A stretch of 31,199 nucleotides of DNA. It comes from Solimonas sp041612095. Its GTDB lineage: Bacteria > Pseudomonadota > Gammaproteobacteria > Nevskiales > Nevskiaceae. The stretch is taken from the NCBI GenBank assembly GCA_041612095.1, contig JBFJJW010000011.1:1-31199 (forward strand). The letters run 5' to 3'. Position numbers and translations under genes: made by a program. Positions 16,443 to 24,130 of the stretch are shown here, one piece after another. Under the pieces are notes generated by a model. It was not told the origin of the DNA. It made no database searches and was given only the letters and a program-made list of their open reading frames with translations. Position 1 is the stretch's first letter. Every line of letters starts with the position of its first letter.

Positions 16443-17714
16443 ATGGCGCGCGTACGGTTCAAGTTGCCGGATGTGGGCGAGGGCATCGCCGAGTCCGAGA
16501 TCGCCACCTGGCGGGTCGAGGTGGGCGAACTCGTCAGCGAGGATCAGCCGCTGGTCGATATGCTCACCGACAAGGCCGCGGTGGAGCTGCCGTCGCCAGT
16601 GGCGGGGCGCATCGTCGAGCGCAACGGCGAGGCCGGCGACAAGATCGCTGTCGGTGCAGTCCTGGTGGTGATCGAGACCGATGCCGCCGCCGCCGCGGAG
16701 TCGAGCGTCGCGACTGCCGCTCCGGCGGCTGCTGCCAGCGATCGGGCCGCCACGCCGCGTGTGGCGGCGCCGACCGCAACTGCGACAGTGTCGACACCGG
16801 CGCGCGCCGCGCCGACAGCCGGCGCTGAGGCAAGCCCCGCGGCCCTGAAGCCGCAGACCTCACCGGCCGTGCGCAAGCGTGCGCGCGAACTCGGCGTCGC
16901 GCTGGAGCAGGTTGCTGGCAGCGGCCCGCGCGGGCGCATCACCCGCGAGGATCTGGAGGCGCACGTTCAGTCCTCGCAGACCGCGCAGCGTCCAAAGTCC
17001 GCGCTGACGCCGAGTACTGCCGTGGAAGCGATCAAGGTGATCGGTCTGCGTCGCAAGATTGCCGAGACCCTGCAGCGCACCAAGCAGCGCATTCCCCACT
17101 TTGCCTACGTGGAGGAAGTGGATGTCACCGAACTGGAGCAGCTGCGCCAGCAGCTGAACACGAAATACGGCGCCGAGCGCGGCAAGCTCACCGTGCTGCC
17201 ATTTCTGGCGCGCGCGCTGGTGCAGGTGCGCGCGCAGTTCCCGCAGGTCAATGCCACCTACGATGACGAGGCCGGTGTACTGCATCGATACGCGGCTTCA
17301 CATGTCGGCATTGCCACGCAGACACCCAATGGTCTGGTGGTGCCGGTGATGCGCCATGCCGAGACGCTGGATCTGTGGGCGGCCGCAGCCGAGATTCGGC
17401 GACTCGCCGAGGCGGCGCGCAACGGCAAGGCCACGCGGGAGGAGCTGAGTGGTTCCAGCATCACCATCAGCAGCCTTGGCCCGATGGGAGGTATCGTCTC
17501 GACGCCGGTGATCAATGCGCCGGAAGTCGCCATCGTCGGCGTCAACAAGATGGTCGAGCGGCCGATGGTCCGCAACGGCGCGGTTGTGGTGCGAACGATG
17601 ATGAATCTGTCGTCGTCCTTCGATCACCGCATCGTTGACGGCTGGGACGCGGCCGCCTTCATTCAGGCAATCAAGGCGCTGCTGGAGTGCCCGGCAACGC
17701 TGTTCATCGATTGA
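16443..17714 (+). CDS. bkdB: Branched-chain 2-oxoacid dehydrogenase E2 (lipoamide acyltransferase)
   Basis: Core of the complex; it takes the branched acyl group from E1 on a lipoyl arm and transfers it to CoA. The 423-residue protein has one lipoyl domain (1-80, lipoylated K44 in LTDKAAVE), an Ala/Pro/Thr-rich flexible linker (82-138), an E1/E3-binding domain (about 139-175, SPAVRKRARELGVALE), and a catalytic domain (about 195-423) ending in SSFDHRIVDGWD with catalytic H395 and D399. The start is ATG at 16443, two bases after E1beta, and it begins exactly at the lipoyl domain. The frame is open further upstream but overlaps E1beta. No E3 (dihydrolipoyl dehydrogenase) gene follows, so E3 must come from elsewhere. 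Confidence 0.94.
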   Translation: MARVRFKLPDVGEGIAESEIATWRVEVGELVSEDQPLVDMLTDKAAVELPSPVAGRIVERNGEAGDKIAVGAVLVVIETDAAAAAESSVATAAPAAAASDRAATPRVAAPTATATVSTPARAAPTAGAEASPAALKPQTSPAVRKRARELGVALEQVAGSGPRGRITREDLEAHVQSSQTAQRPKSALTPSTAVEAIKVIGLRRKIAETLQRTKQRIPHFAYVEEVDVTELEQLRQQLNTKYGAERGKLTVLPFLARALVQVRAQFPQVNATYDDEAGVLHRYAASHVGIATQTPNGLVVPVMRHAETLDLWAAAAEIRRLAEAARNGKATREELSGSSITISSLGPMGGIVSTPVINAPEVAIVGVNKMVERPMVRNGAVVVRTMMNLSSSFDHRIVDGWDAAAFIQAIKALLECPATLFID

Positions 17715-17754
17715 AGCTGGCTGGTCGTTGCGGCGCTGCGGCACAGTACGCGGC

Positions 17755-18639
17755 ATGAACCGGGGATCGATGCCGCGCCGCGTGGACCTGCTGGATGCCG
17801 ACGAGCTGCTGGAGGCGCTGTCGACGACCGCCCGCCACGCGCGCGCGGCAGGGGCCTTGAAGCCGATGGCGACGCAGCTCGAATGCCTCAGCGCGGGAGG
17901 CGTGGACTACGTGCTGCGCATCGTCGACGGCCTTAGCCGCAAGCCGGTTTCAGGCGAGCTGCCTGCCGCACAACCGCGGCGCAACCCGTTTCTGCCCCAT
18001 GACGCGGCGCTGTATGTCGGACACTGGCCGCCACGGCACCTGCTGTTGCTGAACAAGTTCCCGGTGCTTGAGCCGCATCTGCTGCTGGTGACCGAAGCCT
18101 ACGAGCCGCAGTCAGCGCCGCTGACCCTGGCCGACCAGGCCGCGGCCGCCGCGCTGCTGCGTCGCTTGGGGGGCCTGGTGTTCTACAACGCCGGTGCGGT
18201 GGCCGGCGGCAGTCAGCCCCACCGCCATTTGCAGTGGGTCGATACCGCGCTGGCGCCGGGCTTGCGCGAATTGCCGATCGGGGCGCGCGCCGCCGAGGCA
18301 TTGATCGGCGCGGCGCCCGGTATCGAGGTAAGGGCCGAGCTGCCGTTCCGGCACGTGCTGTGTGCGCTACCGTCCCTGCAGGCCGAGGATCTGCACGCAT
18401 GCTATCGCAGCTTGCTGCGTGCGCTGGGATTAGATCCCGATGCCGAAATCTGCGACGGCTACAACATGCTGCTGACGCCGCGCTGGATGATGCTGGTGCC
18501 GCGCACGCGGGCAGCGGTCGCCGGCATCGGCATCAACGCCCTGGCGTTTGCGGGCGCATTGCTGCTGCACGACAGCGCGCAGCTCTCAACCCTCAAGTCC
18601 CTGGGTGTGCAGGAGGTCCTGCGCACGGTTACCGCCTGA
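17755..18639 (+). CDS. Ap4A phosphorylase-like ATP adenylyltransferase (HIT superfamily)
   Basis: Likely splits diadenosine tetraphosphate with phosphate to ATP and ADP, as the APA1/APA2 family does. The 294-residue product has the HIT-type nucleotide-binding signature GGSQPHRHLQW (151-161, with H156 and H158 where the catalytic histidine lies). Upstream family segments are NPFLP (77-81) and LLNKFPVLEPHLLLVT (98-113), and the C-terminal domain includes YNMLLTPRWMMLVPR. The start could be ATG at 17755 or ATG at 17770, where GGGGA lies only three bases upstream. The gene begins 40 bp after the E2 gene on the same strand and may be read through from it, though no metabolic link is obvious. Better known from yeast and cyanobacteria than from this kind of bacterium. 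Confidence 0.8.
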   Translation: MNRGSMPRRVDLLDADELLEALSTTARHARAAGALKPMATQLECLSAGGVDYVLRIVDGLSRKPVSGELPAAQPRRNPFLPHDAALYVGHWPPRHLLLLNKFPVLEPHLLLVTEAYEPQSAPLTLADQAAAAALLRRLGGLVFYNAGAVAGGSQPHRHLQWVDTALAPGLRELPIGARAAEALIGAAPGIEVRAELPFRHVLCALPSLQAEDLHACYRSLLRALGLDPDAEICDGYNMLLTPRWMMLVPRTRAAVAGIGINALAFAGALLLHDSAQLSTLKSLGVQEVLRTVTA

Positions 18640-18658
18640 GCCCGGCTCCGGCTCAGGC
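18634..18658. terminator. Hairpin shared by two convergent stop codons
   Basis: GCCTGAGCC (18634-18642) and GGCTCAGGC (18650-18658) form a perfect 9-bp stem with a 7-base loop. The left arm contains the TGA of the plus-strand gene and the right arm contains the reverse-strand TGA of the hydrolase. There is no U-tract on either side, so it may act as a weak two-way terminator or an RNA 3'-end stabiliser. Confidence 0.45.
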
Positions 18659-19369
18659 AGCGGGGTCGATCGCCAGGCGCTGCGCGATCGCCCGGATGGC
18701 GCCCGGGTTATACACCAGCCCCATATGGCTGCCGCGGACCTCGACGTTGTCGGTGTTGGCGGCCTCCGGTTCGCGGCAACACGGCCAGGCCACAATGCCG
18801 TCGCTGCGGGTGTAGATTGCGGTGCACGGCACCGGCGGCGGGGCAATGCGTTTGCGAAAACCCGCCATGTCCACCTTCACCGGCTTGCCGCGGTTGATCA
18901 GCTGGAATACCGGCATCAGATTGTTGGCGTCTGGCCGCACATTGATCGGGCTGCCCAGCGTGATCACGCGACGCACCTGGCCGGGCGCATGCCGCGCCAT
19001 TTCGCGCACGTAAACACCGCCCAGGCTCCAGCCAATGAGGCTGACCGGCCCGTGGCGCTCGGCCAGCTTGTGCAGCTGCAGGCCCATGGCCTGCTTGATC
19101 GGCGGGCGCATGCCGAGGTTGGCACCGAGGCCCCAGCCGTAGGCGGCATAGCCCAGCTTCTTCAGCAGGCCGCGCAAGGGCGCCGTCGCCAGATCGCTGG
19201 CCCCGAATCCGGGCACCACGAGCACGGCGTGACCGTCGCCGGCTGGCAGCTCGGAGGTAAGCCTGCGTGAGCGCAGCGCCAGCCAGCCCAGTTCGGCCCA
19301 GACGCGGGATTCCAGCAGCAGCAGATGGGCGGCCGGGCGTGAGACGGATTCTTCAGTATGCAAGGCCAT
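18653..19369 (-). CDS. Alpha/beta hydrolase, lipase/PGAP1-like
   Basis: Probable cytoplasmic esterase or lipase of 238 residues. The fold signatures are present: oxyanion region VLVVPGFGASD (49-59), nucleophile elbow GWSLGG (S115), acid TRSDGIVAW (D190) and catalytic GSHMGL (H215). No signal peptide or membrane helix is seen. The domain between the strand-6 region and the acid is short, as in compact hydrolases. It points away from the acyl-CoA dehydrogenase gene (98 bp between starts) and converges on the Ap4A phosphorylase gene, sharing a hairpin at the stops. The ATG at 19369 has only a poor ribosome site. The natural substrate is unknown. Confidence 0.85.
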   Translation of the reverse strand: MALHTEESVSRPAAHLLLLESRVWAELGWLALRSRRLTSELPAGDGHAVLVVPGFGASDLATAPLRGLLKKLGYAAYGWGLGANLGMRPPIKQAMGLQLHKLAERHGPVSLIGWSLGGVYVREMARHAPGQVRRVITLGSPINVRPDANNLMPVFQLINRGKPVKVDMAGFRKRIAPPPVPCTAIYTRSDGIVAWPCCREPEAANTDNVEVRGSHMGLVYNPGAIRAIAQRLAIDPAA

Positions 19370-19467
19370 GACCGGGAAACCTGTGAACGTTCCGCATTAT
19401 CGCCGCTTGCACCCGGCCTGCAGTGCAGCTTAGGTTTCTGCCCCCAACCTTGCTCAGGGCTCTCCCG

Positions 19468-21267
19468 GTGCACCAGCTGATCAACCGTCGCGATCTCGAT
19501 TTCCTGCTGCACGAACTGCTGGACGTAGCGGCGCTGACCCAGGCGCCGCGCTATGCGATGCATGACCGCGCCACCTTCGACAGTGTCATCAACGCTGCCG
19601 AACAGCTGGCAGTGGGGCAGTTTCTGCCGCATGCCGCCAAGCTCGATGCCAACGAGCCGCATTTTGATGGCGAGCGCGTCCACATCAGTCCCGAGGTCAA
19701 GGCCGCGCTGGATGCGTACATCGAGGGTGGCTTTCTGTCGGCCGCATTTGATGTCGAGCACGGCGGCCTGCAGCTGCCCTACAGCGTCGCGCAGGCGGTG
19801 AGCGCGCTGTTCCTGGCAGCAAATCCCGGCACTTCGGGCTACCCGTTCCTGACGGCCGCCGCCGCCAATCTGCTGCGCGTGCATGGCAGCGCCGAGCAGC
19901 AGGCGCGCTACATGCGGCCGATGCTGGAGGGGCGCTATTTCGGCACCATGTGCCTGTCGGAGCCGCAGGCAGGGTCTTCGCTGGGCGACATCAAGACCCG
20001 CGCGCTACCGCAGGCCGATGGCAGCTACCGCATCGTCGGCAACAAGATGTGGATCTCCGGCGGTGACCACGAGCTTTCCGAGAACATCGTGCATCTGGTG
20101 CTGGCGCGGATAGAGGGTGCGCCGCAGGGGACCAAGGGCATCTCGCTGTTCATCGTGCCCAAGTTTATGGTTGAGGACGATGGCCGCCTGGGTGCGCGCA
20201 ATGGCGTGCGCCTGGCCGGTCTCAACCACAAGATGGGCTATCGCGGCACCGTGAACACGGTGCTGAATTTCGGCGAGACGGCGCCCTGCGCGGGCTTTCT
20301 CGTCGGCCGCGAGCATCACGGCCTGGCCTGCATGTTCCACATGATGAACGAGGCGCGCATCGGTGTCGGCATGGGCGCGGCGGCCATGGGCTACGCCGGC
20401 TATCTGTTCTCGCTGGACTACGCGCGCAACCGGCCGCAGGGGCGCCTGCCCAGCAACAAGGACCCGGCCAGCAAGCCGGTCGCCATCATCGAGCACACGG
20501 ACGTGCGGCGCATGTTGCTGCAGCAGAAGGCGTATGTGGAAGGAGGGCTGGCGCTGTGCCTGTACTGCGCGCGGCTGGTCGACGAAGCGGCAATCAGCGA
20601 AGACCCCAAGCAACGCGAGCAGATCAATCTGCTGCTCGACATCCTGACGCCGATGGCCAAGGCCTGGCCCAGCGAGTTCTGTCTGGAGGCGAACAAGCTC
20701 GCGATCCAGGTGCTGGGCGGCTACGGCTATACCCGCGACTATCCGGTGGAGCGCTATTACCGCGACAACCGGCTCAATCCCATCCACGAGGGTACCAACG
20801 GCATTCAGGGGCTGGACCTGCTGGGCCGCAAGGTGACGATGCACAGCGGCGCGGCCTTCCGCTTGCTGCTCTCCAAGTTTGCCGAGACGGTGACGCAGGC
20901 GCAGCCCATCGCGGAGCTGGCCGAATTCGCTCAAGCCCTGAAGTCCGCCAGTGACACGGCGGCGCAGGTGACCCAGAAGCTTGCGCACACCGCGATGCAA
21001 GGCAAGGTGGATCTGTTCCTTGCCAACGCGCACCTGTATCTGGACATGCTGGGTCACACCACGATTGCCTGGATCTGGCTAAGACAGGCGCTGTGCGCGC
21101 AGCAGGCTGCGTCCGGTGCCAGCACCACGGACCGGGCGTTCTACGAGGGCAAGCGGCGGGCCTGTCAGTACTTCTTCCGCCACGAGTTGCCGAAGGCCGC
21201 GCGCCAGGCCGAGCTGCTGGCCTCGCTCGACGACACCTGTCTCGACATGCCGGTGGAGTCGTACTGA
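19468..21267 (+). CDS. Acyl-CoA dehydrogenase, large (about 600-residue) type with C-terminal extension
   Basis: FAD enzyme that oxidises an acyl-CoA to the 2-enoyl-CoA. The 599-residue product belongs to the long subfamily that includes DmdC and FadE-type paralogues. N-terminal helices start with RRDLDFLLHELLDV, as is usual for this group. The middle domain has MCLSEPQAGSSLGDIKT (161-177) and the substrate loop NKMWISGGDHEL. The C-terminal catalytic region reads YRDNRLNPIHEGTNGIQGLD, with E441 as the expected base. I chose GTG at 19468 because it gives the family-typical N-terminus; GTG at 19423 would add 15 atypical residues. The hydrolase gene that follows starts 2 bp after the stop. Chain-length preference cannot be read from the sequence. 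Confidence 0.92.
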   Translation: MHQLINRRDLDFLLHELLDVAALTQAPRYAMHDRATFDSVINAAEQLAVGQFLPHAAKLDANEPHFDGERVHISPEVKAALDAYIEGGFLSAAFDVEHGGLQLPYSVAQAVSALFLAANPGTSGYPFLTAAAANLLRVHGSAEQQARYMRPMLEGRYFGTMCLSEPQAGSSLGDIKTRALPQADGSYRIVGNKMWISGGDHELSENIVHLVLARIEGAPQGTKGISLFIVPKFMVEDDGRLGARNGVRLAGLNHKMGYRGTVNTVLNFGETAPCAGFLVGREHHGLACMFHMMNEARIGVGMGAAAMGYAGYLFSLDYARNRPQGRLPSNKDPASKPVAIIEHTDVRRMLLQQKAYVEGGLALCLYCARLVDEAAISEDPKQREQINLLLDILTPMAKAWPSEFCLEANKLAIQVLGGYGYTRDYPVERYYRDNRLNPIHEGTNGIQGLDLLGRKVTMHSGAAFRLLLSKFAETVTQAQPIAELAEFAQALKSASDTAAQVTQKLAHTAMQGKVDLFLANAHLYLDMLGHTTIAWIWLRQALCAQQAASGASTTDRAFYEGKRRACQYFFRHELPKAARQAELLASLDDTCLDMPVESY

Positions 21268-21269
21268 GG

Positions 21270-22226
21270 ATGGGTAGAGGGCTCGTGGCGATGCTGGTTT
21301 TGTGCGCGGCCGGTGCCGGCGCTCTGGCCTGGAGCTTTGCCCCGCACCGACTGGCCGTCACCACCGGCGTGCAGAACTGGACGTTGCCCCCGCCGCGACC
21401 GCCTGAGGCGATGCGCATGGGTGTTTTCCACACCGGCGCGCTGAGTGCGCCGGCGGCGCTGACCTACCGTGGCGGTGGCCTGGAGCCGCGCGAGCTGGGG
21501 ATGGACGTGGTGGTGGTCGAGCACCCCCAGGGCGTGCTGTTCTTTGACGCCGGACTCGGGCGCGATGCGCAGACGCATGCGCAGACCGTGCCGTGGCCGG
21601 CGCGCCTTGGTGCCACGCCGAGCCCCGATCCCGACGGCGCACTCGTCGACCAGCTGTCAGGGGCAAGCCTGCGGCCGGAAAGCATCATGGGGGTGATCCT
21701 GACGCACGCCCACTGGGATCACGTCTCCGGGCTGGCCGATCTGCCGCAGGTTCCGGTCTGGGTGAGTTCCGAAGAGCGGGCCTTCATCGAAAGCGGCGCT
21801 GCCGCGACCACGCTCGCGCGGCAGCTCGGCGTGCAGCGGTATCAGACCTACGATTTTGACGACGGCCCGTACTGGGGATTTGAGCGCAGCCATGACGTCT
21901 TCGGCGACGGCTCCGTGGTGCTGGTCCCGGCGGGCGGACACACGCAGGGATCGACGCTCGCATTCATCCACACGCCTGATGGCCTCAGCTATGCGCTGAT
22001 CGGTGATCTGGCGTGGCAGCGTGAAGGCGTGGAGTTGCCGGCGGAACGCCCCTGGCTGCTGCGGCACTGGGTGGATGAGGATGCCGCAGCCGTGCGCAGG
22101 CTTCTGGTCCATCTGCATCTGCTGCATCGGGCCATGCCGCAGCTGATCATCGTGCCTGCGCATGACCGGCGGGTAATGGCGACCTTGCCGCCGGCCACCC
22201 GCCAACGCGCCTTGCGCGGCCACTAG
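21270..22226 (+). CDS. Membrane-anchored or exported metallo-beta-lactamase-fold hydrolase
   Basis: Zinc hydrolase of the lactonase/glyoxalase II-like type, 318 residues. The N-terminus MGRGLVAMLVLCAAGAGALA is a signal peptide or anchor, so the domain faces the periplasm. Metal ligands are visible in THAHWDH (H146, H148, D150, H151), GGHTQGS (H224) and IGDLAW (D246), enough for two metals. The protein resembles N-acyl-homoserine lactonase relatives in layout, but the substrate is not determined. The start follows the dehydrogenase stop by 2 bp (TGAGGATG), indicating translational coupling. A hairpin follows immediately (22226-22244). Confidence 0.88.
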   Translation: MGRGLVAMLVLCAAGAGALAWSFAPHRLAVTTGVQNWTLPPPRPPEAMRMGVFHTGALSAPAALTYRGGGLEPRELGMDVVVVEHPQGVLFFDAGLGRDAQTHAQTVPWPARLGATPSPDPDGALVDQLSGASLRPESIMGVILTHAHWDHVSGLADLPQVPVWVSSEERAFIESGAAATTLARQLGVQRYQTYDFDDGPYWGFERSHDVFGDGSVVLVPAGGHTQGSTLAFIHTPDGLSYALIGDLAWQREGVELPAERPWLLRHWVDEDAAAVRRLLVHLHLLHRAMPQLIIVPAHDRRVMATLPPATRQRALRGH

Positions 22227-22244
22227 GCGCAGCGCGTCTGCGCC
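22226..22244 (+). terminator. Hairpin just after the MBL hydrolase gene
   Basis: GGCGCAG (22226-22232) pairs with CTGCGCC (22238-22244) around a CGCGT loop and begins at the last base of the stop codon. No U-tract follows, so termination is possible but weak. It separates the MBL gene from dusB. Confidence 0.4.
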
Positions 22245-22293
22245 GCACGCTCTGGATTGGCCGGGCCGGGGCGCAGTCGGCGACAATAGGCCC

Positions 22294-23274
22294 ATGCAGA
22301 TCGGGCCCTACCGCATAGATCCACCGTTGATTCTCGCGCCGATGGCGGGGGTCACGGACCGCCCGTTCCGGCAGTTGTGCCGACGCCTGGGCGCGGGGCT
22401 GGCGGTTTCCGAGATGACAACCTCGGACGCCACGCTGTGGCATACCGAGAAGTCCCGGCTGCGACGGGAACACAGCGGCGAGATCGGGCCGATTTCCGTG
22501 CAGATTGCTGGCACCGAGCCGCAGCGCATGGCCGATGCCGCGCGCTTCAACGTCGAACACGGCGCGCAGATCATCGACATCAACATGGGCTGCCCGGCCA
22601 AGAAGGTCTGCCGGGTGGATGCCGGCTCGGCGCTGCTGCGCGACGAAGCCCTGGTTGCGCGCATCCTCGAGGCGGTCGTGGGCGCCGTCGATGTGCCGGT
22701 GACGTTGAAGATCCGCACCGGCTATGCCCGCGCGCGGCGCAATGCGGTGGAGATCGCACGGATAGCCGAGGGCAGCGGCATACGGGCGCTGGCCGTGCAT
22801 GGGCGCACGCGCGAGGACCATTACCAGGGGGCTGCCGAGTACCGGACGATTGCGGCGGTCAAGCAGGCGGTGCGTATACCGGTGATTGCCAATGGCGATA
22901 TCGGTACGCCGCAGCGGGCGCAGGCCGTGCTCCTGGAGACCGGCGCCGATGCGATCATGGTCGGCCGCGCAGCGCAGGGCCGCCCCTGGATATTTCGCGA
23001 GATCGCAAGCTTTCTCAGCACCGGCGAGTTGCTGCCGTCGGCAAGCACCTTCGAAGTCCGGCATTGGCTGCTGGAGCATCTGGACGCGCTGTATGCGTTC
23101 TACGGCGAAGGCATCGGGCTGCGTGTCGCCCGCAAGCACATACAGTGGTATTGCAAGGATCACCCGGGTAGCGAGCCGTTCTGGCAGAAGGTGAGCCAGG
23201 TAAGCGATGCCGCCGAGCAACGCGCCGCCGTGCAGGCCTTCTTCGACACGGGCGAGTGCCATCGCGCCGCCTGA
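22294..23274 (+). CDS. dusB: tRNA-dihydrouridine synthase B
   Basis: FMN enzyme that reduces a uridine in the tRNA D-loop using NADPH. The 326-residue protein aligns by eye with E. coli DusB over its full length: LILAPMAGVTDRPFRQLC (12-29), VQIAGTEPQRMADAARFN (69-86), the catalytic motif INMGCPAKKV (C100), VPVTLKIRTGY, IPVIANGDI, and VGRAAQGRPWIFREI. C100 is in the expected place for the general acid. The ATG at 22294 is preceded by ATAGG. In many gammaproteobacteria dusB is cotranscribed with fis; here the next gene is a short-chain dehydrogenase. Confidence 0.95.
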   Translation: MQIGPYRIDPPLILAPMAGVTDRPFRQLCRRLGAGLAVSEMTTSDATLWHTEKSRLRREHSGEIGPISVQIAGTEPQRMADAARFNVEHGAQIIDINMGCPAKKVCRVDAGSALLRDEALVARILEAVVGAVDVPVTLKIRTGYARARRNAVEIARIAEGSGIRALAVHGRTREDHYQGAAEYRTIAAVKQAVRIPVIANGDIGTPQRAQAVLLETGADAIMVGRAAQGRPWIFREIASFLSTGELLPSASTFEVRHWLLEHLDALYAFYGEGIGLRVARKHIQWYCKDHPGSEPFWQKVSQVSDAAEQRAAVQAFFDTGECHRAA

Positions 23275-23347
23275 GTTCCGCATATGCTGCGCAGCGCGGG
23301 TCCAGCGGCGGCCGGCGCGCACGAAATCTTCAGGCAGGGGAGGGGCT

Positions 23348-24130
23348 ATGCAGGAACTCAAGGGGCAGTGGGCGCTGGTCACCGGTGCGTCCAGCGGTCT
23401 GGGGGTGGACTTCGCGCGTGAACTGGCGCGCCGCGGCGCGAATCTGGTGCTGGTCGCGCGTCGCGTCGAGCCTCTGCAAACGCTCGCAACCGAGCTGCGG
23501 GCGCTGGATGTACAGGTGCGGGTGATGCCGGCGGACCTGTCCGATGCGGAAGCGCGCGAGCATTTGCAGCGGGAGCTGGACGGGGCGGCGATCGCCATCG
23601 ATGTGCTCGTCAACAATGCGGGCTTCGGCCTCTATGGCGGCTTCCTGAATACCGACTGGGCGCGCACCGAGCAGATGCTGCAACTCGACGTGGTGGCGCT
23701 GACGCATCTCACGCGCCTGTTCCTGCCGGGCATGGTGCTGCGCCGGCAAGGGTATGTGCTGCAGGTGGCGTCGATCGGCGCGTTCCAGCCCTCGCCGACG
23801 TATGCGGCGTATGCCGCCGCCAAGAGCTATGTGCTGAACTTTGGTGTCGCGCTCAATGATGAGCTGCGCGGTAGTGGCGTGTCGTGCACGGTGATCTCGC
23901 CGGGCGTGACAGCCACCGAGTTCCTCAAGGTTGCGGGTCAGAAACGCAACTGGTTCCACAACGCAACGATGATGGATTCCGCCGAAGTGGCGGCCATCGG
24001 CGTGCGCGCGTTGCTGCGGCGTCGCGCCAGCGTAGTGCCAGGGCTGATCAACACCCTGATGGCGTTCTCAACGCGCTTTACGCCGCTGACCTGGATGGCC
24101 GCGATCTCACGCTGGGCGATGAAGGCCTGA
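23348..24130 (+). CDS. Short-chain dehydrogenase/reductase (SDR)
   Basis: NAD(P)-dependent oxidoreductase of 260 residues, classical SDR. Cofactor site TGASSGLG (12-19), NNAG (89-92), and catalytic S142 with YAAAK (Y155, K159) are all present. The basic residues after the second strand (VARRVEP) suggest NADPH. A hydrophobic C-terminal stretch (LINTLMAFSTRFTPLTWMAA) may give membrane contact. The ATG at 23348 has a GGGGAGGGG-rich ribosome site; an upstream reading into dusB is not needed. Its last 53 bases overlap the end of the convergent hydrolase gene. The substrate is unknown; a lipid or 3-oxoacyl compound would suit the neighbourhood. Confidence 0.9.
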   Translation: MQELKGQWALVTGASSGLGVDFARELARRGANLVLVARRVEPLQTLATELRALDVQVRVMPADLSDAEAREHLQRELDGAAIAIDVLVNNAGFGLYGGFLNTDWARTEQMLQLDVVALTHLTRLFLPGMVLRRQGYVLQVASIGAFQPSPTYAAYAAAKSYVLNFGVALNDELRGSGVSCTVISPGVTATEFLKVAGQKRNWFHNATMMDSAEVAAIGVRALLRRRASVVPGLINTLMAFSTRFTPLTWMAAISRWAMKA

